A DNA stretch of 64,000 nucleotides from positions 181,611-245,610 of the forward strand of contig JAHBUW010000004.1 in NCBI GenBank assembly GCA_019637875.1. The letters run 5' to 3'. How positions within the stretch are numbered: the stretch's first letter is position 1; every line of letters starts with the position of its first letter. This stretch comes from Pseudobdellovibrionaceae bacterium. GTDB lineage: Bacteria > Bdellovibrionota > Bdellovibrionia > Bdellovibrionales > Bdellovibrionaceae. The notes below the pieces were generated by a model. It did no database searches, was not told the DNA's origin, and saw only the letters and a list, made by a program, of their open reading frames with translations. This document shows positions 40,852-50,453 of the stretch, one piece after another. The translations under genes were made by a program, and so were the position numbers.

Positions 40852-42264
40852 ATGTTATCCGCGAAGGCCTTGGCCTTTGAGTGGCCGGACGGCCATCTCA
40901 TCTTTCAAAATTTGACTTTGCAGCTGGGCACCCAGAAATGGGCGATCATGGGGCCGAACGGGGGCGGTAAGTCGACGCTCCTGCGCGTGCTGGCCGGTGA
41001 GCTCGAGGCCACCGCGGGCGAAATCCGCCGTACGGGGGAAGTGCTTTACCTGCCGCAAGATCCGGGCGCCGCGCTCGATCGCAGTGGCGGCGAATGGATG
41101 ATGGACCGATTGGAAAAAGCGCTCCGTCAAGAACCCGCCGTACTTTTGCTCGACGAGCCGACGAATCACCTCGACGAAAAGCACCGACGGCTCTTTCAGA
41201 AACGTCTTTTCGAGTTGCCCGTGGGCGTGCTCATCGCGACCCATGACCGTGAGTTGCTCGCACAGGTGGACGGCTTGTGGTGGCTTGACGGAACGACCCC
41301 GCGGTTTTTCCCCGGCGGTTACGACGCTTACCTTGCGCAAACGCGACTCGAGCGAGAGCGGAAAGTCCGCCGTTTGGAGGATGCGAAAAGCGCGGACGCT
41401 CGCGAACGTGAGCGTCGCCGGACCGAAGGTGACAAACAGGACAAACGCAATCGTCGCGGGGACCGGATCGCCGCGAAGGGGGGGATGCCGCGCATTCTGC
41501 TCGGCGCGATGAAACGTAAGGCCGAGACGACGAGCGCGAAAATGAAAAAACGCTCGGACGAGCGGGTTCACGACGGCGCGCAAGAGCTGCGGGCCGCGAT
41601 CGACGGTCGGGACATCGATCGCAAGCCCTATTTCGCTTGGGAGGTCGACGAAAACTTCCGTCCGCGCGAGCTCGTCGTCTTGGATGAGGTGAGGCTGATG
41701 AAAGACGGCGCGCCGGCGTGGAAGTCCCCACTTTCGGTGCGGCTCATGACGGGGGATCGTTTGTGGATCCGCGGGCCGAACGGTCGGGGCAAGACGACGC
41801 TTCTGCGTGCGCTGAACGGTGAAATACCGCCGCCCGGTCTTTCGCTGACGGGCCGGATCGAGAACCGCGCGGCGCGAACCGCGGCCATTGAGCAGCTGCC
41901 GCCGGGACCCGCAGATCCGGAGCGTCCGCTTTTCGATCTTTTGCGGGAGGAGCTCCCGGGCACGGATCAAGACATTCTCAATGAGCTTGCGCGTTTCCAA
42001 TTTCCGATCGGGAAGGCGGGGGAGCCTTGGCGCCATCTCAGCGGAGGCGAAAAGGTGCGGGCGGGTTACGCCCGGATTTTTCTGCGGCCCGCAAAGCCGG
42101 AGCTTCTGCTTTTGGATGAGCCCGCGAACCATTTGGATCTGGAGACGCAAGAGTGGTTGGCCGAGGTCCTGCTCGCCTATCGCGGCACGCTCGTGGTCAT
42201 TAGCCACGATCGGGGCTTCGCCGAGAGTCTGGATCTGAGCGACCAAGTGATTTTGGGGGACTAA
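40852..42264 (+). CDS. ABC-F family ATPase with a shortened first domain
   Basis: The predicted protein has 470 residues from ATG 40852. Domain 1 has Walker A GPNGGGKST and Walker B VLLLDEPTNHLD, but only about 50 residues separate them from the signature, which reads DRSGGEW instead of LSGGQ; much of the usual helical subdomain is missing. Domain 2 is standard (GPNGRGKTT, HLSGGEKVR, LLLLDEPANHLD). The linker is very basic (RRLEDAKSADARERERRRTE). It is not a close duplicate of the ABC-F at 38.5 kb. The role is probably ribosome-linked, possibly resistance. Confidence 0.88.
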   Translation: MLSAKALAFEWPDGHLIFQNLTLQLGTQKWAIMGPNGGGKSTLLRVLAGELEATAGEIRRTGEVLYLPQDPGAALDRSGGEWMMDRLEKALRQEPAVLLLDEPTNHLDEKHRRLFQKRLFELPVGVLIATHDRELLAQVDGLWWLDGTTPRFFPGGYDAYLAQTRLERERKVRRLEDAKSADARERERRRTEGDKQDKRNRRGDRIAAKGGMPRILLGAMKRKAETTSAKMKKRSDERVHDGAQELRAAIDGRDIDRKPYFAWEVDENFRPRELVVLDEVRLMKDGAPAWKSPLSVRLMTGDRLWIRGPNGRGKTTLLRALNGEIPPPGLSLTGRIENRAARTAAIEQLPPGPADPERPLFDLLREELPGTDQDILNELARFQFPIGKAGEPWRHLSGGEKVRAGYARIFLRPAKPELLLLDEPANHLDLETQEWLAEVLLAYRGTLVVISHDRGFAESLDLSDQVILGD

Positions 42265-42306
42265 ATCCCGTTGCCCGGGTTCCGCCGGGCCGATAGACTG
42301 CGACGG

Positions 42307-44274
42307 ATGGTGCAACTTGATTTTCTGCTCGCCCACCCGCCGAAGTCCAACGACTTCACCGAACGCGTTGAATGGCTGGTTAATGTCTTTACATGGTTGA
42401 AGCACCCCGCCCGTCGCGGCGAGGAAAAGGTCGCTTGGGAACGGACGATGTCCGTCCGCCTGAAGTTTTTGTTGAAGCTGCTGGAGCAAAACCCGACCTG
42501 GAGAAAGAGCTTCGTCACGACGCTCTCGCTCGCCGTGCGGGACATGTCCGGGGTCGCGCTGTTTGCGCGCGCGGGCCTGTCGGCCCATCCCAGCTTCTTG
42601 CAGGATCTTTTGCAGCGGTTTCAGGAAAAAATTCTGCCCCAAGCGCCCTTCGATCAAGATTTACCCAGCTTCCTGCGCGAGATCTTTCCGCAAGAAGAGG
42701 ACAGCCTGCTCGTGACCGCCGTCGACGAGGACGTGCTGAAACGGGTCGTGGCGCTTTTCGCGGACGACGTGGAACTCATCCGTCACTTGGATAGCGAGCT
42801 TCGTCAGACCGCCCAGATTTTGGCGACGCAGACGTTGCACTCGGCGCTGCTTTTCTCGGCGCAAGAGTCGGGACGTTTAGAGGCGCTCGATAAATGGCCC
42901 GAAAAGCAATTGGTGCGTTGGACCGATCGCGTGGCGGCGGATGTGGACGGGAACGGCTTGGCGTCCGGCGATCCCGCGATCAAGACCGCGGACTTTCGCG
43001 AACTGCTCGAGCGCTGCCGCGAACGGATCGCGCGTTCAAGCGACCGCTTCACCGAGTACGGCATCAGCGTCGATCAGGTGTACCTTCTCAAACAGCGCCG
43101 TCGCTGGCTGGATCGTCTGGAGATCGTCATCGAACTTCTGCTGGAAGCCAACGTGCGCGATCGTAAGATCCGCGCTTTCATCGCGGGCCTGATTTCGGAT
43201 CTGCACCAGAGCCGCAGCTTTCAGACGTTCATGCGCGAAAACCTCAGCTTGCTTTCGCAGCGGATCGTCCAACGGCAGGGTGAGGTGGGCGAGCACTACG
43301 TCACCTACGATTGGAAGCAGTTCCGGCACATGTTTTTGTCCGCCGCGGGCGGCGGGGCGGTCACGTCGCTGACCGTTTTCATGAAGCTGCTGCTCAGTAA
43401 ACTTCATGCCCCCGGCTTCATCCAAGGTTTCATCGACAGCACGAATTACGCGGTCAGCTTCTTGGCGATTCAGTTCAGCGGCTTCACGCTGGCGACCAAA
43501 CAGCCCAGCGCGACCGCGCCTTACCTTGCGGCGAAACTGAAGCTGTCGCTCGGCGAAGCCCGCAAGGCGATCATCGCGCTTTTGCGCACGCAGTTCATCG
43601 CGGTTCTCGGAAACGTCAGCTTCGTGATCCCGCTCTGTCTTTCGGTTTCGTGGCTCAGTGTCATCGCGGGCGCGCCGACCATGTCGAAAGAAAAAGCCCT
43701 CTACACTTTGTGGTCGACGGATATTTTCGGGCCGACCGCGCTATGGGCCATCTTCACGGGCTTTCTGCTTTTCTCGGCGAGTCTGGTCGGGGGCTGGTTC
43801 GAAAACTGGGTCGTCTTGCACCGCTTACCGGAACGTCTCGAGAATAACCTCGCGAGCGTTCGCTATTTCGGTCGCGGGCGACTTTTCTTCGCGGGCGTTT
43901 TGCGCGACAAAGCGAATGCCATCGCCGCGAACGTTTCGCTCGGATTCATGCTGGGGCTCTTACCCCAAGTCCTCGCTTTCCTCGGCCTGCCGTTGGAGGT
44001 TCGTCACGTCACGCTGTCGACAGGCGCTTTCTTTTCGGCGCTGCCGCACCTGTGGTCGGAGGGATTGGGATGGGGAGCCTACGCGCGGGCGCTTTCGGGA
44101 ATCGGCTTGATCGGTCTGTTGAACGTGGGCGTGAGCTTCAGCATCGCCTTCTTGCTGGCGGCCTCTTCGAGCGGCGTGCGCGTCCGTACGTTTTTGAGCC
44201 TGATCCGTTGGAGCCTGGGGCTCGTGCTGACGAAGCCGTGGCTTTTGGTCGTTCCCGAGAAACGCGACTCCTAA
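42307..44274 (+). CDS. PF10136-family membrane protein (annotated elsewhere as site-specific recombinase Gcr)
   Basis: The predicted protein has 655 residues from ATG 42307. The N-terminal 350 residues are soluble and helical. The C-terminal part has several membrane segments and the family signature: HMFLSAAGGGAVTSLTVFMK, then QFSGFTLATKQPSATAPYLA. These match PF10136, named site-specific recombinase after a Neisseria protein. No recombinase catalytic motif is visible, and the topology suggests an inner-membrane protein, so the family name should not be taken as function. It follows the ABC-F gene by 42 bases. Confidence 0.82.
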   Translation: MVQLDFLLAHPPKSNDFTERVEWLVNVFTWLKHPARRGEEKVAWERTMSVRLKFLLKLLEQNPTWRKSFVTTLSLAVRDMSGVALFARAGLSAHPSFLQDLLQRFQEKILPQAPFDQDLPSFLREIFPQEEDSLLVTAVDEDVLKRVVALFADDVELIRHLDSELRQTAQILATQTLHSALLFSAQESGRLEALDKWPEKQLVRWTDRVAADVDGNGLASGDPAIKTADFRELLERCRERIARSSDRFTEYGISVDQVYLLKQRRRWLDRLEIVIELLLEANVRDRKIRAFIAGLISDLHQSRSFQTFMRENLSLLSQRIVQRQGEVGEHYVTYDWKQFRHMFLSAAGGGAVTSLTVFMKLLLSKLHAPGFIQGFIDSTNYAVSFLAIQFSGFTLATKQPSATAPYLAAKLKLSLGEARKAIIALLRTQFIAVLGNVSFVIPLCLSVSWLSVIAGAPTMSKEKALYTLWSTDIFGPTALWAIFTGFLLFSASLVGGWFENWVVLHRLPERLENNLASVRYFGRGRLFFAGVLRDKANAIAANVSLGFMLGLLPQVLAFLGLPLEVRHVTLSTGAFFSALPHLWSEGLGWGAYARALSGIGLIGLLNVGVSFSIAFLLAASSSGVRVRTFLSLIRWSLGLVLTKPWLLVVPEKRDS

Positions 44275-44346
44275 GAGTCCCTTCAGAGTCCGTCTTGGAT
44301 TGAGAATTCGCGACAACTTTCCCAGTGGAATGCCGATAAGAATCAT

Positions 44347-46086
44347 ATGGACGGTTGGAGTATCGCACGCTTACGGAATTCGGGACTCGTGGGGCTTTGG
44401 CTCCTGATGCCGCATTTCGTTTTCGCGCAGTTCCCCATCCATTTCGGCGCGATGCAAGCGGGCTGCAATCAGTATGAATCCCTGTTGCGCGCCCAGAATC
44501 CGACCTTCGCTTGGCGGATTCAAGAAGCGTCGGGAACGAATCTGGTCGATATCTTGAACGCCAGCGCGGGCACCTTGGTGGGGGGACCGACCCGCACCGC
44601 GGGACCTCTGCTGACGGCGCCTTCGCGCGCGCTCGCGCTCAACGGGTCGACACAGTACGCGTACTCGGTCGCAAGTTCCGCCGCGCCCGCGGTGATGACC
44701 ATCGGTCTGTGGTTCAAAACGTCAACGGCGACCGGTGGTCGTTTGATCGGAGTCAGCAGTGCCACGACCGGGGCATCGGGATCGCGTGATCGGCACATCT
44801 ACATGCGCAACACCGGGCAGCTGCTTTTCGGTATCGGCGCGAACATCACGATCCAATCCCCGAAATCTTATAACGACAACGAGTGGCATTTCGCGGTGGC
44901 GACCTTGTCCGGAGCGGGCATGCGGTTGTACGTCGACGGCGTGCTGGTGGCGTCCAGTGCGAGCACGGCGGCGCTGTCGATCCCGACCGCATACGTGCGC
45001 GTGGGATACGATTCACTTGCGGGATGGGCGTCGGCGCCCTCGTCGAGCTTCTTCAACGGTCAAATCGCCGAGCCTTTCTTCAGTTTGAGTGCCGCTTGGG
45101 CCGAAGCGCGCATCACGGATCTGTACGAAATGGGAAAATTCTGCCGGACTTTCGAGGCGCCGACGCTCACGTCGATCGCGCCCCGGCAGGGCATCGGCGC
45201 GGGGGGCGGAGTGGTGACCGTCACGGGCGCGGGCTTCATGGCGCCGATGGAGGTCTGGATCGCGGGGCGCGAGTGCACGGCGCTCACGATCGTGAACGAT
45301 ACGACCGCGACCTGCACGGTCCCGGCGAACGCCAACGGAAATTCCGCGATCGAATACGCGAACGTGAGCGCGGTCGTCGGCGGGCGCGCGACCACGGTTT
45401 CGAATTTGTACGGCTACATCGGGGCGCCGCTGTTCTGGTTGGACTCGACCGCGCCGAATTCGCTTTTCACCGCCACGAACTGCACCGGGGCGGCGGGAAA
45501 TGGCGCGGCCGTGGCGTGCTGGCGCGATCTTTCGGGTAACAACATCAACTTCACCCAGGCGACCGCCGGGGCGCGACCGACGAACGTGGTCGGCGCGGGT
45601 TTGGATTTCGACGGGACCGCGGATTTCATGAGCGGCACTTTGACGGCGATCGCGAATACGGCGGCGGTGAGCTTCGCGGGTTGGGTGAACTTGGATACGA
45701 CCTCGACGCAGTACGTGGGTTTCCTTTTTCATCGGGGCACGCTGAACGCGACGGGTATGAATGCGACCACCAGCGCGACGCAAATCGGTTATCACTGGAA
45801 CGACGCCTCGAATACCTACGGCTGGAATTCGGGGCTGACCTATTCCGCGGGCGCGTGGAACTTCTTGGGCCTAGCGCTCAGCACGTCGGCCGCCGTTGGC
45901 TATCGGAATACGGGAACGGCGACGAACAGTGTTTCCCACACGGCGCTGGCCATCGGGGGCAAGTCCTTCGATCTGGGCCGGGACAGCAATGGCGGTCGCT
46001 TCCTGGACGGCAAAATCGAAAAAGCCGGGATGTGGAACCAAACGCTGAACGCCACGCAGATGGGCGTCATTCGCGACTCACGTTAA
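44347..46086 (+). CDS. Exported LamG-IPT/TIG-LamG surface protein
   Basis: The predicted protein has 579 residues with a signal peptide ending at HFVFAQF. Residues 60-245 are a LamG/concanavalin-like domain ([20 protein letters not shown], then [20 protein letters not shown] and VDGVLVASS). Residues 262-350 are an IPT/TIG domain ([20 protein letters not shown], then VTGAGFM). Residues 355-575 are a second LamG ([37 protein letters not shown]). Both LamG domains probably bind glycans, so an adhesin or secreted binding protein is likely. It overlaps purT by 4 bases in convergent orientation. Confidence 0.85.
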   Translation: MDGWSIARLRNSGLVGLWLLMPHFVFAQFPIHFGAMQAGCNQYESLLRAQNPTFAWRIQEASGTNLVDILNASAGTLVGGPTRTAGPLLTAPSRALALNGSTQYAYSVASSAAPAVMTIGLWFKTSTATGGRLIGVSSATTGASGSRDRHIYMRNTGQLLFGIGANITIQSPKSYNDNEWHFAVATLSGAGMRLYVDGVLVASSASTAALSIPTAYVRVGYDSLAGWASAPSSSFFNGQIAEPFFSLSAAWAEARITDLYEMGKFCRTFEAPTLTSIAPRQGIGAGGGVVTVTGAGFMAPMEVWIAGRECTALTIVNDTTATCTVPANANGNSAIEYANVSAVVGGRATTVSNLYGYIGAPLFWLDSTAPNSLFTATNCTGAAGNGAAVACWRDLSGNNINFTQATAGARPTNVVGAGLDFDGTADFMSGTLTAIANTAAVSFAGWVNLDTTSTQYVGFLFHRGTLNATGMNATTSATQIGYHWNDASNTYGWNSGLTYSAGAWNFLGLALSTSAAVGYRNTGTATNSVSHTALAIGGKSFDLGRDSNGGRFLDGKIEKAGMWNQTLNATQMGVIRDSR

Positions 46087-47267
46087 GAGCCGATCACCTT
46101 CACCTGCGCCGCCGCCTTCGCGGCTTTGCGGCGCGCTTCGGCGACGGTTTTGCCATTGGCGAGCGCGACGCCCATACGCCGGTAGGGGCGCGCGTCGGGC
46201 TTGCCGAACAAACGAAGATCCGTACCGGCCTGCGCGAGGGCTTTGTCGATGCCGGTGAGGACGGGCGCGGAGAGGTCTTTCTGCGCCAGGATCACGGCCG
46301 AAGCCGTGGGACCAGTCGATGCGATCTTCGGAATCGGCAGTCCCAAAATCGCGCGCAGATGCAGCTCGAACTCCGACAGGTTCTGCGACATGAGCGTCAC
46401 GAGCCCCGTATCGTGCGGACGCGGCGAAAGCTCCGAAAAGTAGATATCGTTTTTCGTCAGGAAAAACTCGACGCCGAAAAGACCCGCGCCCCCAAGCGCG
46501 TCGGTCACCTTCTTCGCCATGAGCTGGGCCTTCTTCAAAAGACGCGGGGGCACTTTGCCGGGCATCCACGACTCTTGATAGTCACCGCGTTCTTGACGGT
46601 GACCGATAGGCGGGCAGTAAAGCGTTTTGCCTTTGACCTGTTTGATCGTCAAAAGCGTGATCTCGGAATCGAAGCGGATGAACTCTTCGACGATGATTTT
46701 TTTCTGATCCCCGCGCATGCCGGCCAGCGCGTAGTCCCAAGAGGCCTGCAAGTCCTTGGCGGATTTCGCGACGCTTTGACCTTTGCCGCTGGAGGACATG
46801 ACGGGTTTGATGACGCAAGGAAAACCGATGTCGTCCGCGCCGCGGGCGAGCTCTTCGAAGGACTCGGCGTAGGCGTAGCGCGCCGTTTTCAATTTCAATT
46901 CGTTTGCGGCGAGATCACGAATCGCGTCGCGGTTCATCGTCAAGTTCGCGGCTTTGGCCGACGGAATGACGGTGAATCCCTGCTTTTCGAGTTCCACCAA
47001 CTTCGAAGTGCGGATGGCTTCGATCTCGGGGACGATGTAGTCCGGTTTTTCCGCGCGGATGACCTTTTCCAGTTCGTCGCCATTCAACATATCGACGACG
47101 ATCGCGCGGTCGGCGACCTGCATCGCGGGGGCGCCGTGGTAGCGGTCGACCGCGATGGTGGTGAGTCCCAGGCGTTGCGCGGCGATGACGAACTCTTTCC
47201 CCAGCTCGCCCGAGCCCAAGAGCATCAGTTTGATGGATTTACCCAAACGATCACGAGATGGCAGCAT
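46083..47267 (-). CDS. purT: Formate-dependent phosphoribosylglycinamide formyltransferase PurT
   Basis: The predicted protein has 394 residues, the usual PurT length (392 in E. coli), with AAGGA ahead of ATG 47267. It is an ATP-grasp enzyme making formyl-GAR from GAR, formate and ATP in purine synthesis. Motifs include [20 protein letters not shown], then [43 protein letters not shown] and [20 protein letters not shown] followed by [13 protein letters not shown]. All agree with PurT rather than PurK, which has a different C-terminus. Confidence 0.96.
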   Translation of the reverse strand: MLPSRDRLGKSIKLMLLGSGELGKEFVIAAQRLGLTTIAVDRYHGAPAMQVADRAIVVDMLNGDELEKVIRAEKPDYIVPEIEAIRTSKLVELEKQGFTVIPSAKAANLTMNRDAIRDLAANELKLKTARYAYAESFEELARGADDIGFPCVIKPVMSSSGKGQSVAKSAKDLQASWDYALAGMRGDQKKIIVEEFIRFDSEITLLTIKQVKGKTLYCPPIGHRQERGDYQESWMPGKVPPRLLKKAQLMAKKVTDALGGAGLFGVEFFLTKNDIYFSELSPRPHDTGLVTLMSQNLSEFELHLRAILGLPIPKIASTGPTASAVILAQKDLSAPVLTGIDKALAQAGTDLRLFGKPDARPYRRMGVALANGKTVAEARRKAAKAAAQVKVIGS

Positions 47268-47348
47268 GGTCGAGTCCTTGGTGGAAGTGATGTCCTTCGC
47301 TTGTAGCGCGGACCGGAGGTGTTGTCAGCGTGGAATCGCTGTGTTCCA

Positions 47349-48131
47349 ATGATCCTCGGCATGGATCTTCTTTCGGGTGCGCTTCTCGTTTTTCTGGCGA
47401 CCAGCTTCGGGGCATTCCCGGCCTATTTTTTGCGCCGGATGGGGCCGCGACTCGAAAGCGTTTTGCTGGGGATGTGCGCGGGGGTCATGCTGGGGGCGAC
47501 CTTCTTTTCGCTGCTGCTACCGGGCCTCGAAGCGTTTCAGAAGCAAGGTTACTCGTCCCTCGTGTCGGCGCTGTTCGTCGGGCTGGGAATTTTGGTCGGC
47601 GCCGCGCTTTTGCTCGGCTTTCACCATGTGATCCCCCATGAGCATCTGCTGAAGCTTGAAGGGCAAGAGGACACCGCGACCCACAAGGCGATGAGCCGGC
47701 AGTGGCTTTTGATCCTGGCGGTCGCGTTGCACAACGTACCGGAGGGGCTGGCCGTCGGCGTCGGCATTTCCAGTGGCGACGACAAACTCGGGACCACGCT
47801 TGCGACCGCGATCGCGTTTCAGGATTTTCCGGAGGGCTGGATCGTGGCGGTCGGGCTCATGGCACTCGGGATGAGTTTCGCGCGCACCTTTTTGATCACG
47901 GCTTTCACCGGGCTGATGGAGTCGGCCGGCGTGGTCGTCGGATTTCTCGCGTTGCAGTTTTCGGTCGCGCTGTTGCCGTCGGCCTTCGCCCTGTGCGCGG
48001 GCGCCATGCTTTTCGTCGTGAGCCACGAGGTCATCCCGGAATCTCACCGCAAAGGATTCGAACTTCACGCCACGGGCGGGGTGTTGGTGGGCTTTATTCT
48101 CATGATGGTTCTGGATTTGGGGCTGGCCTAG
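47349..48131 (+). CDS. ZIP-family metal transporter
   Basis: The predicted protein has 260 residues and eight hydrophobic segments. Family motifs are HNVPEGLAVGVGIS in segment 4 and FQDFPEGWIVAVGL in segment 5, the metal-binding pair of ZIP transporters, plus a histidine-containing loop (GFHHVIPHEHLLKLEG) and HEVIPESHR near the end. The type is GufA/ZupT-like, importing zinc or other divalent metals. No SD stands out; ATG 47349 is used, with ATG 47361 as an alternative. Confidence 0.88.
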   Translation: MILGMDLLSGALLVFLATSFGAFPAYFLRRMGPRLESVLLGMCAGVMLGATFFSLLLPGLEAFQKQGYSSLVSALFVGLGILVGAALLLGFHHVIPHEHLLKLEGQEDTATHKAMSRQWLLILAVALHNVPEGLAVGVGISSGDDKLGTTLATAIAFQDFPEGWIVAVGLMALGMSFARTFLITAFTGLMESAGVVVGFLALQFSVALLPSAFALCAGAMLFVVSHEVIPESHRKGFELHATGGVLVGFILMMVLDLGLA

Positions 48132-48209
48132 TTTGATCGTCGTCTCAAACTGAGAAAAGACGGTGAAATCCCTCATTCGATTTCTTAATAATCCCGAAGA
48201 GATACTGGG

Positions 48210-50453
48210 ATGAATCTGCTTCTTTTTCTGTTTTTGATGGGCCTTTTTTTCGCGGGCTGCGCGGTGATCAATCGCGCGTTGAAGTCGCGTCCGCGCGGGC
48301 GTCGCGCGAAGACCTCCGTGAAGTCGAAGTTGGCGATGACCGCCACCGGCCATGTGGAGGTCGAAGGTTTTGCTTGGCCGATCCACGAACCGGTCACCAC
48401 CCTGCGTGACGGACAGGCCGTTTACTACACGATCAAACTTCAGCGCCGGGTGGCGCGAGGCTCCGGCGGGGACCGTCGCCAAGAGTGGCTGACCTGCTGG
48501 TCGCGCAGTTTCCGCGATCCGTTCTTTGTGGTGGACGGCACGGGCGTGGCGATTCTGCGCCCCGACGGCGCCGAAGTGGAGACCGCGACCCAGCGGACCA
48601 CGCCGTGGAACCGCGTCTCGAAAAATGATCAGGAAAACTTCGTGAGCGCCATGTTGGATGTCGCCATTCCCGAGTTTCCGCCGTCCCGCGGTCCGATGGA
48701 CTTTTTGAAGAGCTCGGAGTTCCGCATCGTCGAAGAAGAAATTCTGGTCGGGGCTCCGCTTGACGTGATGGGGGCCTTCCATGCGGGAGTGGCGCCCTTC
48801 GACATGCCGGCCGTTTTGAAGCACTTCGCCGCGCAGGTCTTCGATCCCGCGACCCGCGCCATTCGTGACAACGCCACCCTGCTTCAAGCCAATCGCGATT
48901 CGAAAGCGATCGAGGGCGAAAATCACAACGGCTACGTGCTCGCCGCGCGCAAAGCCGCGCGGATGTTGAACCGCCCGGAGCCCGCGGGTTACGAGCAGTA
49001 TAAAATCTGCGGAGAGATCCGCGCCTCGGGAGAAGCGCATTACCTGATCGCCGATCGTTACGACGAAAGCGTGACGGGAAAACCCGACCGTTTCTATTGG
49101 CCCCAGCTGGTGGGCGGCGGCGTCGCGATCGCCGTGTCGGTGATCTGGATTTTCGCGACGATCACGCCTTGGGTGCGCGAGCAGAGCGATCAGACCCAGT
49201 CCCGGGTCGCTCAGGAGGCGCGCGCCGATGCGGAAAAGAACAAGCCCACGCCGCAAGAGCTGAAGCGTCGCAGCTGGCGTCGGCAGATGGCGCGTCTGGA
49301 TCGCCAGGCGTTCGGGATGCAGGCGGAAGAGATTCCCTCGACGTCTTTTGAACTCAACGACGTGGGTCAAGAAAAGCCGATTCCGCTCGCTTTGACGTAC
49401 GGAATTTTTCTGATCGAACCGCAGAATCTGCAGGTCGTGCGCTACGACGACGATTTGCGCGGGGTGGGCGAAACGCCGGGCCTTTTGCACGTCAGCGGTG
49501 AGGGGCAGGTCGTCGTACAGGACTTGAACAAACGCCTGGTCGTGCTGGATCTCGTGAACCGGACGCGGACGCCTTATCCTTTTCAGGCCGCGGCCGCCAT
49601 CATCGAAGGCGGACAGCTGTACTGGATGCGGGTCGAAGACCAGTTGGCCCGGGTTTACCGCACGCGCATTCGCGATTTCGATACGGTGGAGCTCGCCACG
49701 AATCTGAGCTTTCCGCAGGCCTCGACGGCCGAGTTCATTCGCGTGTCGGAGAAAATCCATCTTCTGACCCGCAATACGGCGGGTAAGGTGACGAGTCAGT
49801 TCGAAATCTTGCTCAATGAGCTGAGTGCCGAGCCTTCGCCGCAACTGAGTGGCGCGCTGGCCGACAGCGATGAGCGCATGAAGAAAAGTTGCCCCGCCTG
49901 CGAGGCGAAGGACGAAGCCGTCAGCGCGCGGATCTCGACCGTGGGCCAGTTGAACGTCGTTTACGAGATTTATACGAAGCGGATTTTCTGGATCGGCAAC
50001 GAAAAGAAAAGTCGCCTGATTTCCAGTGCGGGTCCCCCTAACGAAGAGCGTTTGCAGGGGACGGATTGTTTGCGCCAACCCCAGCGTTGCTTGAGTTTGG
50101 AAGCCAACGATCGTCTGGAATATTTCGGAAACTACGGTCGCGAGTTCTGGGCCCAGCAGGCGCAAAGCCTGCACTACCTGTGCATGTCGTCCGGGGGCCG
50201 TGCCTGCGAAGCGCTGCTGTTCTCGTTGGAGGGGCGGCAAGTGTCGGCGGCCGTCCGCGAGCAGTATTTGTGGGCGTCTTGCCGTACGGCCAACGCTTTC
50301 AGTTGTCGCGAGCTGATCCGTCGGAACGTGCCGTACAAAGGCTGGGCCGAATTCGCGATGGGAAATTTTTTGGCATTCGAGCAGCGCCTGCCGGCCAATT
50401 CGGTCGAGGGTGTTGACATGGTCGATGAGTCGCAGAAAAAAGATCACGAGTGA
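48210..50453 (+). CDS. GIDE-like-domain membrane lipoprotein with propeller-like C-terminus
   Basis: The predicted protein has 747 residues. The N-terminus (LLFLFLMGLFFAGC) is a membrane anchor or lipoprotein signal. Residues 40-290 match the GIDE domain known from the mitochondrial ligase MULAN: ATGHVEVEGFAWPIHEPVTT, then DGQAVYYTIKLQRRV, SRSFRDPFFVVDGTGVAIL. A membrane helix lies near 298-318. Residues 370-560 have repeated strand pairs (QVVVQDLNKRLVVLDLVNRT) like a propeller. A CPAC pair is near 564, and the last 130 residues hold several Cys in helical repeats, possibly Sel1-like. No RING domain is present. Confidence 0.75.
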   Translation: MNLLLFLFLMGLFFAGCAVINRALKSRPRGRRAKTSVKSKLAMTATGHVEVEGFAWPIHEPVTTLRDGQAVYYTIKLQRRVARGSGGDRRQEWLTCWSRSFRDPFFVVDGTGVAILRPDGAEVETATQRTTPWNRVSKNDQENFVSAMLDVAIPEFPPSRGPMDFLKSSEFRIVEEEILVGAPLDVMGAFHAGVAPFDMPAVLKHFAAQVFDPATRAIRDNATLLQANRDSKAIEGENHNGYVLAARKAARMLNRPEPAGYEQYKICGEIRASGEAHYLIADRYDESVTGKPDRFYWPQLVGGGVAIAVSVIWIFATITPWVREQSDQTQSRVAQEARADAEKNKPTPQELKRRSWRRQMARLDRQAFGMQAEEIPSTSFELNDVGQEKPIPLALTYGIFLIEPQNLQVVRYDDDLRGVGETPGLLHVSGEGQVVVQDLNKRLVVLDLVNRTRTPYPFQAAAAIIEGGQLYWMRVEDQLARVYRTRIRDFDTVELATNLSFPQASTAEFIRVSEKIHLLTRNTAGKVTSQFEILLNELSAEPSPQLSGALADSDERMKKSCPACEAKDEAVSARISTVGQLNVVYEIYTKRIFWIGNEKKSRLISSAGPPNEERLQGTDCLRQPQRCLSLEANDRLEYFGNYGREFWAQQAQSLHYLCMSSGGRACEALLFSLEGRQVSAAVREQYLWASCRTANAFSCRELIRRNVPYKGWAEFAMGNFLAFEQRLPANSVEGVDMVDESQKKDHE

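Noticed and set aside
40802..40915. 37-codon frame from ATG 40802 as a leader peptide of the ABC-F gene
   Set aside because: No SD in front of the ATG; kept only as part of a low-interest finding.
42307..44274. Site-specific recombinase suggesting a mobile element
   Set aside because: PF10136 proteins carry this name, but no recombinase motif, flanking repeats or cargo are present; it looks like a membrane protein.
47517..50447. 976-codon open frame on the minus strand opposite the GIDE-domain and ZIP genes
   Set aside because: It mirrors a plus-strand gene with clear domains; composition is Arg/His-rich without motifs, signal or start. High GC keeps antisense frames open.
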